64,000 nt of DNA, taken from NCBI GenBank assembly GCA_949126835.1, contig OX421497.1, forward strand, positions 13,611,132-13,675,131, read 5' to 3'. A model generated the notes under the pieces. The model ran no database searches and was not told where the DNA came from. It saw only the letters and a list, made by a program, of their open reading frames with translations. Of the stretch, positions 57,101 to 64,000 are shown one piece after another. Position 1 is the first letter of the stretch, and each line of letters begins with the position of its first letter. The stretch comes from Anisus vortex. Taxonomy: Eukaryota; Mollusca; Gastropoda; Planorbidae. The position numbers and the translations under genes are program-made.

Positions 57101-60100
57101 AAAAAAAACTTCTGTAATTTTTTGATTTTCTCAATTTTAAAAGGCAGGATAAAATATCCTTTTATCCTAAAGAGCGATTGCAAAAGGCGTGGCTTAGGTT
57201 TTTTAGTGACGTACTTGTGTAAATAGCGACCATCTTGGTGATAATGGCATTAATGGGAAATAAACATTGTTCCTTACCATGTGTATTTTAAACCCAAAAT
57301 ATAAGGAATTAGTTTCCATAAATCTTGATATTTAACTGTGATACTAGTCCTTAATAGTCCGTCCACGAAATAAAACAAGATTTTAGGCTTTTATAGTTGT
57401 TCAATAGCTTTTTTGAAACATTGTACATTTTGCTTTACTTTTAAATAGTAAGTTAAGATAGGCTAACTTTGACAATCGACATCTTCAAGTCAATATTCGG
57501 TACTTACGGAACCTTTTCCATTGATTTTTAATGGTTTAAATTTTAGCTTTGAATATTAATTTACATCGCTTGACAGTGTTTTATATATGTTTTAAGTTAT
57601 ATTGTTGAAATGATCACATTTAAAATAAAACCTTCTTACGGCTATAGTAATACGGCTGCCATTTATCACCACTAGACAAAGTAAACAAACAGCACGCGCT
57701 TTTTGTCACGTGATTGCAATCGCTCTATATTGAATAAATATTCTGCCCGGGACTGTGGTGATGAAAGGTCACATCCATATTCTTATGTGTATATTAAATA
57801 ATTGATAAACAGAAATAATCAAAAGCAGTTATTTTTAATTTCTTAAAAATACATATGTATGTATGTAAAATATATATTTAAAATTTATATTATCATAAAA
57901 ATATATTTATTAACAAAAATCAGAGATAAAATCTGACAAAATCAAAGAGAAAAACATAATATGTTTCATATGTCAAAGCAGAGATGTGTATTCTCATTTT
58001 AAAAAATGACAAATTTTAAATTAATAAAGGATTTGTAAAAAAAATAATTCTAACCTTGACCTTGCCCTGAGAGACTCTGATACAGCAGGAGTTGGTCTGG
58101 CCAAACACTGCAACAACTGCCTCGGTCTAATGGGTGGAGCTAAGAAAATAAATAAATATTCATTCTTTGCGACGAGGTTCTGTTACAATGTGAGTGTCTA
58201 TCACACAATATACATTATGGATGAGTTCATTGAGAAATCATTATTATCCCAATATCAGGATAATAAAAGATGAATTTTTCTGCAGTAGTAAAACCACCTT
58301 TTCTTTAAGTAAAAATTGTATCCAGATCTGCCTATTTTATTTCAGAATATCTATAGTTTTATCTTGCATCAAAATGAATACCTAAGTAATTGGGTCAGGA
58401 GTGGAAAGAGGGTTTGTAAACAAAAAATTATTAACCACTGAAAGTTTCCAATAGTAATGCAAGCCTGTGACATTTGTTTTTCTAAAGTTGTTATAGCCTT
58501 AATGTTTATTACAGAAGCAAATGAAGTTCCAGTTCACTGATAATTATGAATTTATATTTTCTAAACCTTATAATTTTTTTAAATTACATCTGAAAGGTAA
58601 CAAATAAAAAAATGTGTTTTTAATATTATAGAGAGCTTTCCTTGGCAGGCCTGTGCAGCCCTAATGAATAAATAACATTCAACATATTTCCTTGGCAGGC
58701 CTGTGCTGCCCTAATAAATAAATAACATTCAACATATTTCACCCACCATCACCCCTTTCGCTGGGGGGACCTGGAGCTGCCCTCACTCTAGCCGCAGAGT
58801 CCCCCGTTGAGACTCGGCGATTATCCCTGATCCTCTGAAGTTCCCTGGCCCGGAGCAGCTCCCGAGCCCTATGTAGCTCTCTGAGCTTTGGGCTCTCCCT
58901 GGCCCTTTGGAGTTGACTCAGATAGGACTGGCGCTCTCTAGTATAGGCACTCTCATTCATCATCCTGCGTCTCTCTCGGCTGCTATGAATCCTGTTACAA
59001 AGAAAAAAATTGTTAAGCTGTTCCAATGAAAATATAACACCCTGACAAAATTTAAATAATACTTTGAGAGAAAATGGCTTTAAAAAGACAAAAAAAATAT
59101 TATCTTGAATATTATTTTAAGATACTCTTTTTATAAAGAAGATTATTACGTCCTAAGCTAATTTGTGGTCTAAGTCAAGTCTTGCATTTTGATCAGTGTA
59201 TTAAATGATTTTAAGTTACTGGTTTTCCTGGCTCGTTCAGGCCTTATGAATATCTGACAAGCGTTGTAATAGATATTTATTGTGCATTGTATTAAAAGAC
59301 ACAAAAAAAAGTTAAGACTAAGATTTATGTCAATGCAGACAAAATCTACAGTTGAAAGGTACGAAGCCAAACAGAAATGAACAGTTACAAAAATGGTACC
59401 TCCTCATAAAAAAATCATGTCCTAGTTCTCTGATGCGGGTGTTATAATTGTTTTCAAGATCTGAAATTCTTCTGTCGAGTTCTGAGACCTACAGTAAAGA
59501 AGTAGAAAGAAAACAAAACACATTATTATACTGATTCATTAAATAAACAATATGAACAAGTTGGTCAGCACTACACCTGTAGAGGCAACATTCTTTGAAC
59601 GAAACAAATTGATAGTAATATAAAAGGATTTTTTTTAAATAGTGAAGTCGAGATTAAAGTTTTATTAAAAATGCCATCAGAGATCTTTATTAAATATATT
59701 TCAAACATTAGCATAAAGTAGCGAAACATTTACAGGCCAGTTCCAGTCCAGTATCTCAATTTTTGTGACCACAAAGTACTAGGGTAATTAATTGTGAGCA
59801 CAGTGTGCAGCTGATTTCACTTTTACCCTACTGTCACTCAGTACCAATTAAGTCCCCTGGAAAAAGAAAATACCATGAGCTACAGTTCCAAACTCACACC
59901 TTACACTAAACAGATTTTCTGAATACTATTTCTATGAACAAAAATCTATGTAAAAAGTTGTTTCTTGAAGACTACTTCAGTTCATGACTAGCACCTTTAC
60001 CTTTACACAAATGTAATATTTCTCTATACACCCACACAGACTGTCTAACTTGTTCTCAAAGAGATAAACATTACACAATTTAATTTGTATTATCTCTTTG

Positions 60101-63100
60101 GCTTAAGACTAAGTATCATCTTGAAGTTAAACAGGCAGCACATTCCAGCACACACACAATTTAATAAAAGTTAATAATATTGTATTGATCAATAAGTCAT
60201 GACTTGTTTTTTATTTGAGTTATTTTTCCCTGATCTCAGTCAAAATCTTAGTGATATCTGAGAAAATGAGTTTAAAATCATCTAAAAAATGTGAATGGCA
60301 GAACATTGGAAAAGGTTTTCCAGAAAAATCTCAATTGGTAGAACTTTGGATTTCTGCAGTCATTTGGAAAATGACCAAGGCTACAGTTGAGCAGTCAAGA
60401 GTTCATCAGTGTGGCTAGAGATGAAGTAGTAGCATCTCCAAAGACATTGTAACAAGGATATTTTATAAATATAAAAGTGAGTACTTACTCTTCTCTCCAG
60501 GTATTCAGTGACTGAATCAGATCGTACGAGACACATCTGATGTGGTGTGCTCAGAGTTAGCTCCCTGACACTGGACTGCACCTCCCTCAGCTGCTGAACA
60601 GCCTGCTGAAGTCTCTCCTGCACGTCCCTCACTGCGTCCAGGTGACCCGGGGCCTCAGACTGCGTGGCCGAGGAGGAGGTGGACGGCTCTGGCTGCTGTC
60701 GAGGGGCCGCCGGCTGGGACGCAGATGCTGATGACGCTGGTGGGCTGGCAGAGGCAGGGTTAAAAAACGATGACGATGTCCTGGACCCGGAAGAGGACCT
60801 GGGAGCAGTGAAGACAGAAAATGCACTTCTTTGCTCAGCATCACCATGAGACCCGAATCCTAACCTAGATTCAGAAGAAAGAGCTGCATCTCTGTACAAG
60901 TAACTGTTTGCTGTAGAAGTTGTTGTTGTGTTGCTTGAAGACTGACAGCTGCTCAGAGTGGACCTTAGAATACTGCTTGTGGGAGCCCTTCTGTAGGGCA
61001 GACCTGATCTCAATAACGAGTGCCGCCTGTAAAACCTGGAAAGCCGACTTTCACCGTCACGTGATGAATGTCCATCTGGATCTGGAAAAGTGCCACGGGA
61101 TGTGTGCCTGTGCCTCGGAAACCAATCAGAAGTTGTGTTGGGCTCAAGCGATGATGATGTCCCAGAGGTTGAACGCTGACCAACATTGGGCCCTGATGAT
61201 GTCCCAGAGGTTGAACGCTGACCAACATTGGGCCCTGATGATGTCCCAGAGGTTGAACGCTGACCAACATTGGGCCCTGATGATGTTGAAAGCAAATGAA
61301 ACAGTGTGTTGTCAGCAGTAGAGCCCAAGGTGACATCAGATGTTGTTGCTGATGCCACTGGGTTGATGGATGTAGATGGAGGTGACAATGTTTCAGTTGG
61401 TGAGGAATAGGTCAAAGTTGAATTATTTAAAGTATCGTTAAAAAGACTAGTATCAAGTCCCAGAGATAAATCACTCTCAGAAGTTGGTCTTTCTGGAGAA
61501 TACATTTCAGGATTGCTTCTGTTACATTTGGAGGTTCCTTCTAGGTAGCTGGTCCCTGAATGATCAAACAATGTACTGGTGCTATTATTTGATTTCCCTC
61601 TGCTACAGCTTGCCTTAGTAACAGCTGCTGACATGAAACTTGTTTCACTTGGCAAAAGTAGCTGACAAGTTTCAAGATTAACATCTTCTGTGTTTGTCTC
61701 AGTTGAAAGTTGGAAACCTACTGAGCTTGAGTTATCAGTTTCTGAATTGCCACTAGTGAACAGTTTGCCTTGCTCTTGGGTCAAATCACCACTTTCATTT
61801 TCTATTGATGGCCTTGCATCTCCACCATCCCCAATAGACTGGCTCGCACCATCATCCACAACTCCCTTGACTCTGGAATTCCCAAGACTTGTATGACTAG
61901 ACACAGAATATGGTAAACATCGTTGAGCAGTACTTTCACTGTGCTCTGTTCTACAGTTAGCAAAGAAGCTGCGAGATTCAAACCTACTAATATCCCGAGT
62001 TCTTTGATCAGCCGTGTCTCCATTTCTACTTCTCTTCCTGCCTTGCCTGTGTTCACTGTTACTTGATTTAATTCCTTCTAAATTTCTTAGCCGAGGACTA
62101 AAGTCCACCTCGTCATTAGTGAATGAATATCCATGATCATGCAAGAGAAGGCAGGAGGTATCTGCAGGCTCACCCAATCCTGCAACATCAGTACACTGGT
62201 CAGCACTCTCTGGGAGATTCATGGCACCCAGTGTCTGGCTGGTCTGATCTATCACATGGCGAGGCACCGACCTGTCCAGCAAGGACGAGTGGCCGCTGAA
62301 ATCCGACCCTTCATTCAGTTCTAAAGAGTGGTGGCGATTGATCATTTGGCGCCGCCACGAGTGCCCGCTGTTGCTGTTGAAGCGGAAATGAACAGATGGA
62401 AAGTCAGAAGCAAGAGGGCCCGCATCTGTGCTTCTGTTAGCAGAATCTTGATCAGTAGATGGATTGAACCTAGAATGACTGTGAAGTCTTGATGTGGTTA
62501 AAGATGAGGCGAGTCTTGAAAACCTCGACTGACTGTCATTTTGGTTCCTGTTATAGAAATTAAAACCTGAACTTTGACCTGGAATGGAAGAGTCTGCACT
62601 TCCTGAATCACTTACAATGCATGAAAGAGATGGCACACTTCTGGCTGAAGCAGCTGGTTCTGACGGAACTCTCATAGACACCGGCCTAAGTTGAGGCTCA
62701 CTTCCTTCAGCCGTTGAAGCCGCACTTGAAGATGAGGATGCCACTGGACAAGGTGGTGGTACACCCGTGACAGTTGCTGCACCACTTGATGCAGAGGAAG
62801 CATCATTAGATCTGTGTCCAATTCTGTTTAGAAGAGAGCGCAGGTCATCCCAGCTGGCAACCAGACTACCATCAGCATTAGTCAGGGTTCCAGAAGTCGA
62901 GGAGCCGTTGTTGGAAGTGGCCCGCCAACTCTCCCTTTCTTGATCAACAGGCAGAATCTCAAACTCGTTTGCATCAAGACTTTCACTTGCGGCGTTTTCA
63001 TTTCTTGCCTGGGAGGAATGATGATGAAAGGAGGAGGACGCTGCCGAAGAGCCAGCCACTTCTGGTGGTCGGCTATACTGGCCGGGGTTCTCAGGAGCTA

Positions 63101-63423
63101 GCCAGGTGACGGTGAAGGGCCGCTCCGTAGTTGTTGATGAACGAACTGGGACGTCCACCCTGACTGACCCATCACCCAAGTTGTAATTATTGTTATTGCT
63201 GTTGTTGTTATTGTCTTGGGAGCTGTTGTCGTTGTTGTTGTTGTTATTGGCTGAGCTACGTGAGAAAAACAAGGGCTCATAGCGACCCCACCTTCTCCCA
63301 GACTGTGAGTCATCTTGTCTGCCTGGCAGGGGGCGATTAATCATAAAGTTTTCTGGCTGTTCACCGTAGGAACTATCTTGGGCTGCATTGGAAGCTCTGG
63401 AAGTGGAAGGCTGGGAGGGGATC
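44948..63423 (-). CDS. AMBRA1: AMBRA1 (activating molecule in BECN1-regulated autophagy), C-terminal 1,453 residues, 10 exons
   Basis: AMBRA1 is a WD40 substrate receptor of the DDB1-CUL4 ubiquitin ligase that targets D-type cyclins, and it promotes autophagy by linking BECN1, ULK1 and dynein. Exons in transcript order (minus strand): 63423-60489, 59488-59400, 58991-58753, 58139-58055, 56942-56707, 56336-56226, 51433-51248, 45800-45649, 45413-45274, 45137-44948. Their sum is 4,363 nt: one leading nt plus exactly 1,454 codons with the stop (TAA at 44950-44948). Phase agrees at each junction. Identification rests on conserved blocks of the C-terminal half-propeller (THRIQRWDVSK; KLHNDASCDLSKDGTLL; GPNAISVSISPVNRYVLVGL; VNSARWLPG...VYGTNRGDL) and the two TQT motifs. 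The visible part is already longer than the whole human protein (about 1,300 residues), because the disordered centre is expanded. The N-terminal WD repeats lie beyond the window. Confidence 0.95.
45274..45413 (-). CDS. AMBRA1: AMBRA1 exon: last WD blade
   Basis: A 140-nt exon encoding HITDLFHPANQEIRNHVSVN and SARWLPGLGGGMVYGTNRGD, ending LHFCRPG. In vertebrate AMBRA1 the matching NSARWLP...YGTNKGDL block closes the propeller. A different minus-strand frame is open through the following intron, but the conserved frame hits a stop if the intron is retained. Confidence 0.95.
45649..45800 (-). CDS. AMBRA1: AMBRA1 exon: WD-repeat segment
   Basis: A 152-nt exon. It encodes PNAISVSISPVNRYVLVGLA, then ARRFFFSSVNQMVAQVYKLE. 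The first part is among the most conserved AMBRA1 sequence. Its two leading nt complete Gly with the last nt of the previous exon (SFG/PNA). It ends in phase 0. Confidence 0.95.
45882..47325. repeat. 1.4-kb hierarchical minisatellite in an AMBRA1 intron
   Basis: The main unit is about 63 bp (ATTTATAAACAGTTGAATCA, then GGGACATGGCAGTCTAGTG, then CCAGTTACATCACTTGCA). Within each unit a 16-bp piece (ACATGACAGTCTAGTG) is present one to four times, so units range from 63 to about 110 bp. Internal and whole-unit duplication have both occurred. It ends exactly where a SINE begins. Confidence 0.95.
47326..47545 (+). mobile_element. SINE, 5'-truncated
   Basis: Starts at the B box (GGTTTGAATCCAGG), abutting the end of the large minisatellite. 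The body has ACCTGACATTGGCTGGGGAA and GGCCTGTAAGGGTAACTTTA. The open frames in this stretch are chance. Confidence 0.75.
48460..49155. mobile_element. TTAA-flanked MITE (piggyBac-type target)
   Basis: A 696-bp insert between TTAA at 48456-48459 and TTAA at 49156-49159. The ends begin CCATTT on both strands. The undisturbed sister copy at 51139-51142 has a single TTAA, so the empty site is directly visible. There is no coding capacity. GC-rich motifs (GGCGACGCGCGGCGACT) repeat near the right end. Confidence 0.88.
49194..50953 (-). mobile_element. 5'-truncated non-LTR retrotransposon (RTE-like LINE), degenerate
   Basis: The minus strand encodes reverse transcriptase fragments. These are KNGKAAGPDGIPAEAIKAD and KLPKKGDLTDCSNYRGIMLL (50411-50940), IESGVRQGCLLSPFLFLLVI (50017-50235), the catalytic LEDLDFADDIALLAQ (about 49935-50000), and a C-terminal part with RRWRWIGHTLRKP and GARRRGRPKNTWRREVEKD (49215-49586). 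An in-frame stop lies just before the FADD block and frameshifts occur near 49890 and elsewhere. The 3' end is a GAA-rich tail (TTCTTCTTCTTC on the plus strand at 49194). The endonuclease end is missing. RTE-like clade is my best guess from motif style. Confidence 0.88.
51248..51433 (-). CDS. AMBRA1: AMBRA1 exon: WD-repeat segment with transposon at its donor
   Basis: A 186-nt exon encoding ANIIVKHCKLHNDASCDLSK, then DGTLLVTFVSSHRGFPDNNI and LGVFSLQNETLAQCLYTKSF. It is conserved WD40 sequence. The acceptor region TTTTCAG/CTGCAG/CC offers two AGs six nt apart, both in frame. The donor GTGAGT is at 51247-51242, and the end of the 47626-51234 DNA transposon starts only 13 nt inside the intron. 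Confidence 0.94.
51578..52674. mobile_element. hAT-type nonautonomous transposon, 1,097 bp
   Basis: The ends are CATAGGTTCTCAAC and its complement GTTGAGAACCTATG. Perfect 8-bp target-site duplications GTCTATAG flank it at 51570-51577 and 52675-52682. C-rich subterminal sequence (CTCACCGCCCCC) lies at both ends. No transposase ORF. A 31-bp tandem duplication lies at about 52023-52088. It is in the AMBRA1 intron between exons 56226 and 51433. Confidence 0.93.
53828..55731. mobile_element. CAGGGTTCC-ended DNA element, 1.9 kb, inserted in a minisatellite
   Basis: The left end is CAGGGTTCCTGCA and the right end is the complement of CAGGGTTCCCGCAG. Subterminal repeats of TTTCAGGAG occur several times inside both ends. 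It sits inside the 34-bp minisatellite, whose sequence gives an exact empty site and shows a 6-bp duplication, ATTACA (53822-53827 and 55732-55737). That is unlike the 8 bp of hAT elements. Inside (about 54475-54900) is a decayed copy related to the 18566-19702 element. No intact transposase. Confidence 0.82.
54475..54900 (-). mobile_element. Decayed relative of the 18566 element nested in the 53828 element
   Basis: Shares colinear sequence with 18690-19030: TTTAAACA..., then AACAACCGATCAATAC, then GTATCTGTTTCT(T/A)CATCTAAGT. On the minus strand it encodes SDLDVETDTLLSLMTNGC, parallel to LDEETDTVFSHLANVC in the other copy, so this piece was once coding. The open frame now is 75 codons. Confidence 0.6.
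56226..56336 (-). CDS. AMBRA1: AMBRA1 exon: WD-repeat strand segment
   Basis: A 111-nt exon encoding AFLNRDEQAVANNIVPQTHR and IQRWDVSKCVVPDISN. The IQRWD block is a conserved AMBRA1 blade signature. Acceptor TTTGCAATAG and donor GTAAGA are clear. The minisatellite of 34-bp units ends about 60 nt downstream of the donor on the minus strand. Confidence 0.94.
56524..56677. mobile_element. TTAA-flanked MITE (piggyBac-like), 154 bp
   Basis: Flanked by TTAA at 56520-56523 and 56678-56681. The ends CCCTTTAAATACTGTGG and (complement) CTCTTTAACTACCGCAGG are imperfect inverted repeats. GGACGTCAC occurs twice inside. It is in an AMBRA1 intron. Confidence 0.82.
56707..56942 (-). CDS. AMBRA1: AMBRA1 exon: start of the C-terminal WD region
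   Basis: A 236-nt exon encoding HLTANTMPTAVTIHPPRSED, a Ser/Gly-rich stretch, then the conserved RYGLNLQQLYLHPDYSTSIL and NEAMQRLMNRTIAG. The last part leads into the second half of the WD40 propeller. The phase (one nt in, one nt out) agrees with both neighbours. Confidence 0.92.
57168..57727. mobile_element. DNA element with AGAGCGATTGCAA inverted ends, about 560 bp
   Basis: The left AAAGAGCGATTGCAAAAGGC and the right (complement TAGAGCGATTGCAATCACG) are inverted, and a second inverted block (TTGGTGATAATGGC versus GTGGTGATAAATGGC) lies about 60 nt inside each end. No ORF. It is in an AMBRA1 intron. Confidence 0.75.
58055..58139 (-). CDS. AMBRA1: AMBRA1 exon with tandem alternative donors
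   Basis: An 85-nt exon encoding PPIRPRQLLQCLARPTPAVS and ESLRARS. The 3' end on the minus strand reads CAAG/GTCAAG/GTTAGA, so donors six nt apart (exon end 58061 or 58055) both leave AG and keep the frame. The choice adds or removes two residues. Confidence 0.85.
58637..58740. repeat. Two-copy 50-bp tandem duplication
   Basis: TTTCCTTGGCAGGCCTGTGC at 58637 and 58687, period 50. It lies in the AMBRA1 intron, ending about 12 nt from a splice donor. Confidence 0.9.
58753..58991 (-). CDS. AMBRA1: AMBRA1 exon: Arg-rich segment
   Basis: A 239-nt exon encoding IHSSRERRRMMNESAYTRER, then repeated RAREL motifs (LRELHRARELLRARELQRIR) and a Pro/Ala-rich end (RAAPGPPSER). The donor GGG/GTGATG leaves one nt that joins CT of the next exon to give Ala. 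The Arg/Glu periodicity predicts a charged helix. A two-copy 50-bp duplication (58637-58740) lies just inside the following intron. Confidence 0.9.
59122..59245 (-). mobile_element. Short 3' fragment of the same LINE family
   Basis: The minus strand reads ARKTSNLKSFNTLIKMQDLT, matching ARKTNNLKSF-type sequence at the end of the 33717-34460 LINE. It sits in an AMBRA1 intron. Confidence 0.75.
59400..59488 (-). CDS. AMBRA1: AMBRA1 exon: coiled-coil segment
   Basis: An 89-nt exon, phase 0 in, two nt out. It encodes VSELDRRISDLENNYNTRIR and ELGHDFFMRR. Joined to the previous exon it makes EYLERRVSELDRRISDLENN, a heptad-like segment. Acceptor TTACTGTAG and donor AG/GTACC are clear. Confidence 0.9.
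59489..60488. other. AMBRA1 intron without recognisable elements
   Basis: About 1 kb between the giant exon and the coiled-coil exon. No repeat or ORF supported. Confidence 0.6.
60489..63423 (-). CDS. AMBRA1: AMBRA1 giant exon: disordered central region
   Basis: A 2,935-nt exon with 978 complete codons. The acceptor is TTTTTTAATCAG at 63424-63435 and the donor GTAAGT sits just below 60489. The peptide is Ser/Thr/Asn/Gln-rich with little hydrophobic content, as expected for the disordered insert that splits the WD40 propeller of AMBRA1. It includes an Asn-rich tract at 63182-63247 built from AAC/AAT codons and a 14-residue repeat in tandem (61153-61278). The only clearly structured part is the C-terminal end, a helical segment (LDAVRDVQERLQQAVQQLRE, then VQSSVRELTLS) that may be a coiled coil. 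The upstream part (IPSQPSTSRASNAAQDSSYG) precedes the first in-frame Met, so that Met is internal and not the start codon. Confidence 0.92.
61153..61278 (-). repeat. In-frame 42-bp tandem repeat in the AMBRA1 coding exon
   Basis: Three virtually identical 42-bp copies (61153-61194, 61195-61236, 61237-61278). On the minus strand each encodes the 14-residue unit SSGPNVGQRSTSGT. Because the length is a multiple of three, copy-number change keeps the frame. The identity of the copies at the DNA level suggests recent expansion. Confidence 0.95.
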
Positions 63424-64000
63424 CTGATTAAAAAAGGTAAACAACATTACTGATGTATCAAAATGAGTTGAAAATATGGCATAGCCAAGTAGATAATTTA
63501 AGTAGACAATGAGAGTCTGAGAGTGTTTTCATAATGACAAATTGTTAAACTACAAACATTTGATGCTCTGGAACACTGAGAATATAAGAAGACACAGAGC
63601 ATCACTACTAAAAAAAAAACAAATGTCTTTAGGCCTTAGAAATGGTGTCATGCCTCAATGAACTTGTCTAGTATTAATGTGTACATCTCTACCCACAGGC
63701 TCATTCTATAATCAGGGTTCCCACTCTTTTTCTGAAAAAAAATTTCTGACTGTTTCCTATCTATTTCCTAGCTATAAGAGCAAAATTCCTGGTTATCAAA
63801 ACACGTTTAAATTTACTATATAACTAGTGTTATTCTAATTCTACTCACATAAAGTGTAAACACAACATTAACTGACAATACAGATTAAATAATTCAATAA
63901 AATCATATATTTAGTACAAATAATAAACTTTAATCCCAAAATTGTTAATTTTGTACAACTTATTTTCTCATCAAAGAAACTTGTCATTTCTCCCAATGCT
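63424..64000. other. AMBRA1 intron upstream of the giant exon, open at the window end
   Basis: Contains only the partial CAGGGTTCCCAC element end. The exons for the N-terminal WD repeats must lie further along on the minus strand. Confidence 0.6.
63713..63795. mobile_element. End of a CAGGGTTCCCAC-type element (partial)
   Basis: CAGGGTTCCCACTCTTTTTC followed by TTTCCTGA-like repeats resembles the ends of CAGGGTTCC-type DNA elements such as the one at 53828. The other end was not found within the window. Confidence 0.4.

Noticed and set aside
60920..61321. A 133-codon plus-strand frame with a repeat
   Set aside because: Antisense shadow of the AMBRA1 giant exon and its 42-bp repeat.
63344..63423. 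The first Met of the long AMBRA1 frame as a start codon
   Set aside because: The frame is open upstream to a good splice acceptor and AMBRA1 has N-terminal WD repeats, so that Met is internal.

Overview
This is eukaryotic, AT-rich, intron-dense genomic DNA carrying parts of two animal genes in convergent (tail-to-tail) orientation. The lineage looks molluscan, probably a heterobranch gastropod. That placement is an inference from protein similarity, the SINE and LINE types and the low GC content; it was not searched. Nothing is bacterial: no operons, ribosome binding sites, CRISPR arrays or phage genes were seen.

Plus strand, about 847-41144: the 3' part of an androglobin (ADGB) gene. Forty exons were rebuilt by hand from splice sites and codon phase. 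Together they encode about 1,404 C-terminal residues in one continuous frame ending in TAA at 41142-41144. The N-terminal calpain-like protease domain lies upstream of the window. In order, the visible part encodes a linker, a conserved beta-rich region, the first part of the circularly permuted globin domain, a linker built from microexons, an IQ calmodulin-binding motif, the rest of the globin domain, further conserved ADGB blocks, and a charged coiled-coil C-terminus. One intron (10702-11239) has the hallmarks of a U12-type (minor spliceosome) intron.

Minus strand, about 63423-44948: the 3' part of AMBRA1, the DDB1-CUL4 substrate receptor and autophagy regulator. Ten exons encode about 1,453 residues. 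They comprise a 2.9-kb exon for the disordered centre, the C-terminal half of the split WD40 propeller, and a tail with two TQT dynein-light-chain motifs. The N-terminal WD repeats lie beyond 64000.

About 3.8 kb separates the two stop codons. Introns and intergenic DNA are full of transposons. Several nonautonomous DNA elements have exact ends and target-site duplications (17702-17889, 39956-40099, 40308-40822, 43547-44115, 51578-52674, 53828-55731). There are TTAA-flanked MITEs, tRNA-derived SINEs, relics of several LINEs, and large minisatellites with units of about 18, 34, 42, 61 and 63 bp. The most striking structure is a nested stack in an AMBRA1 intron (47626-51234). It is a DNA transposon containing a LINE flanked by 223-bp direct repeats, one copy of which was later split by a TTAA-flanked MITE. 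Three repeats begin within 0-28 nt of a splice donor.
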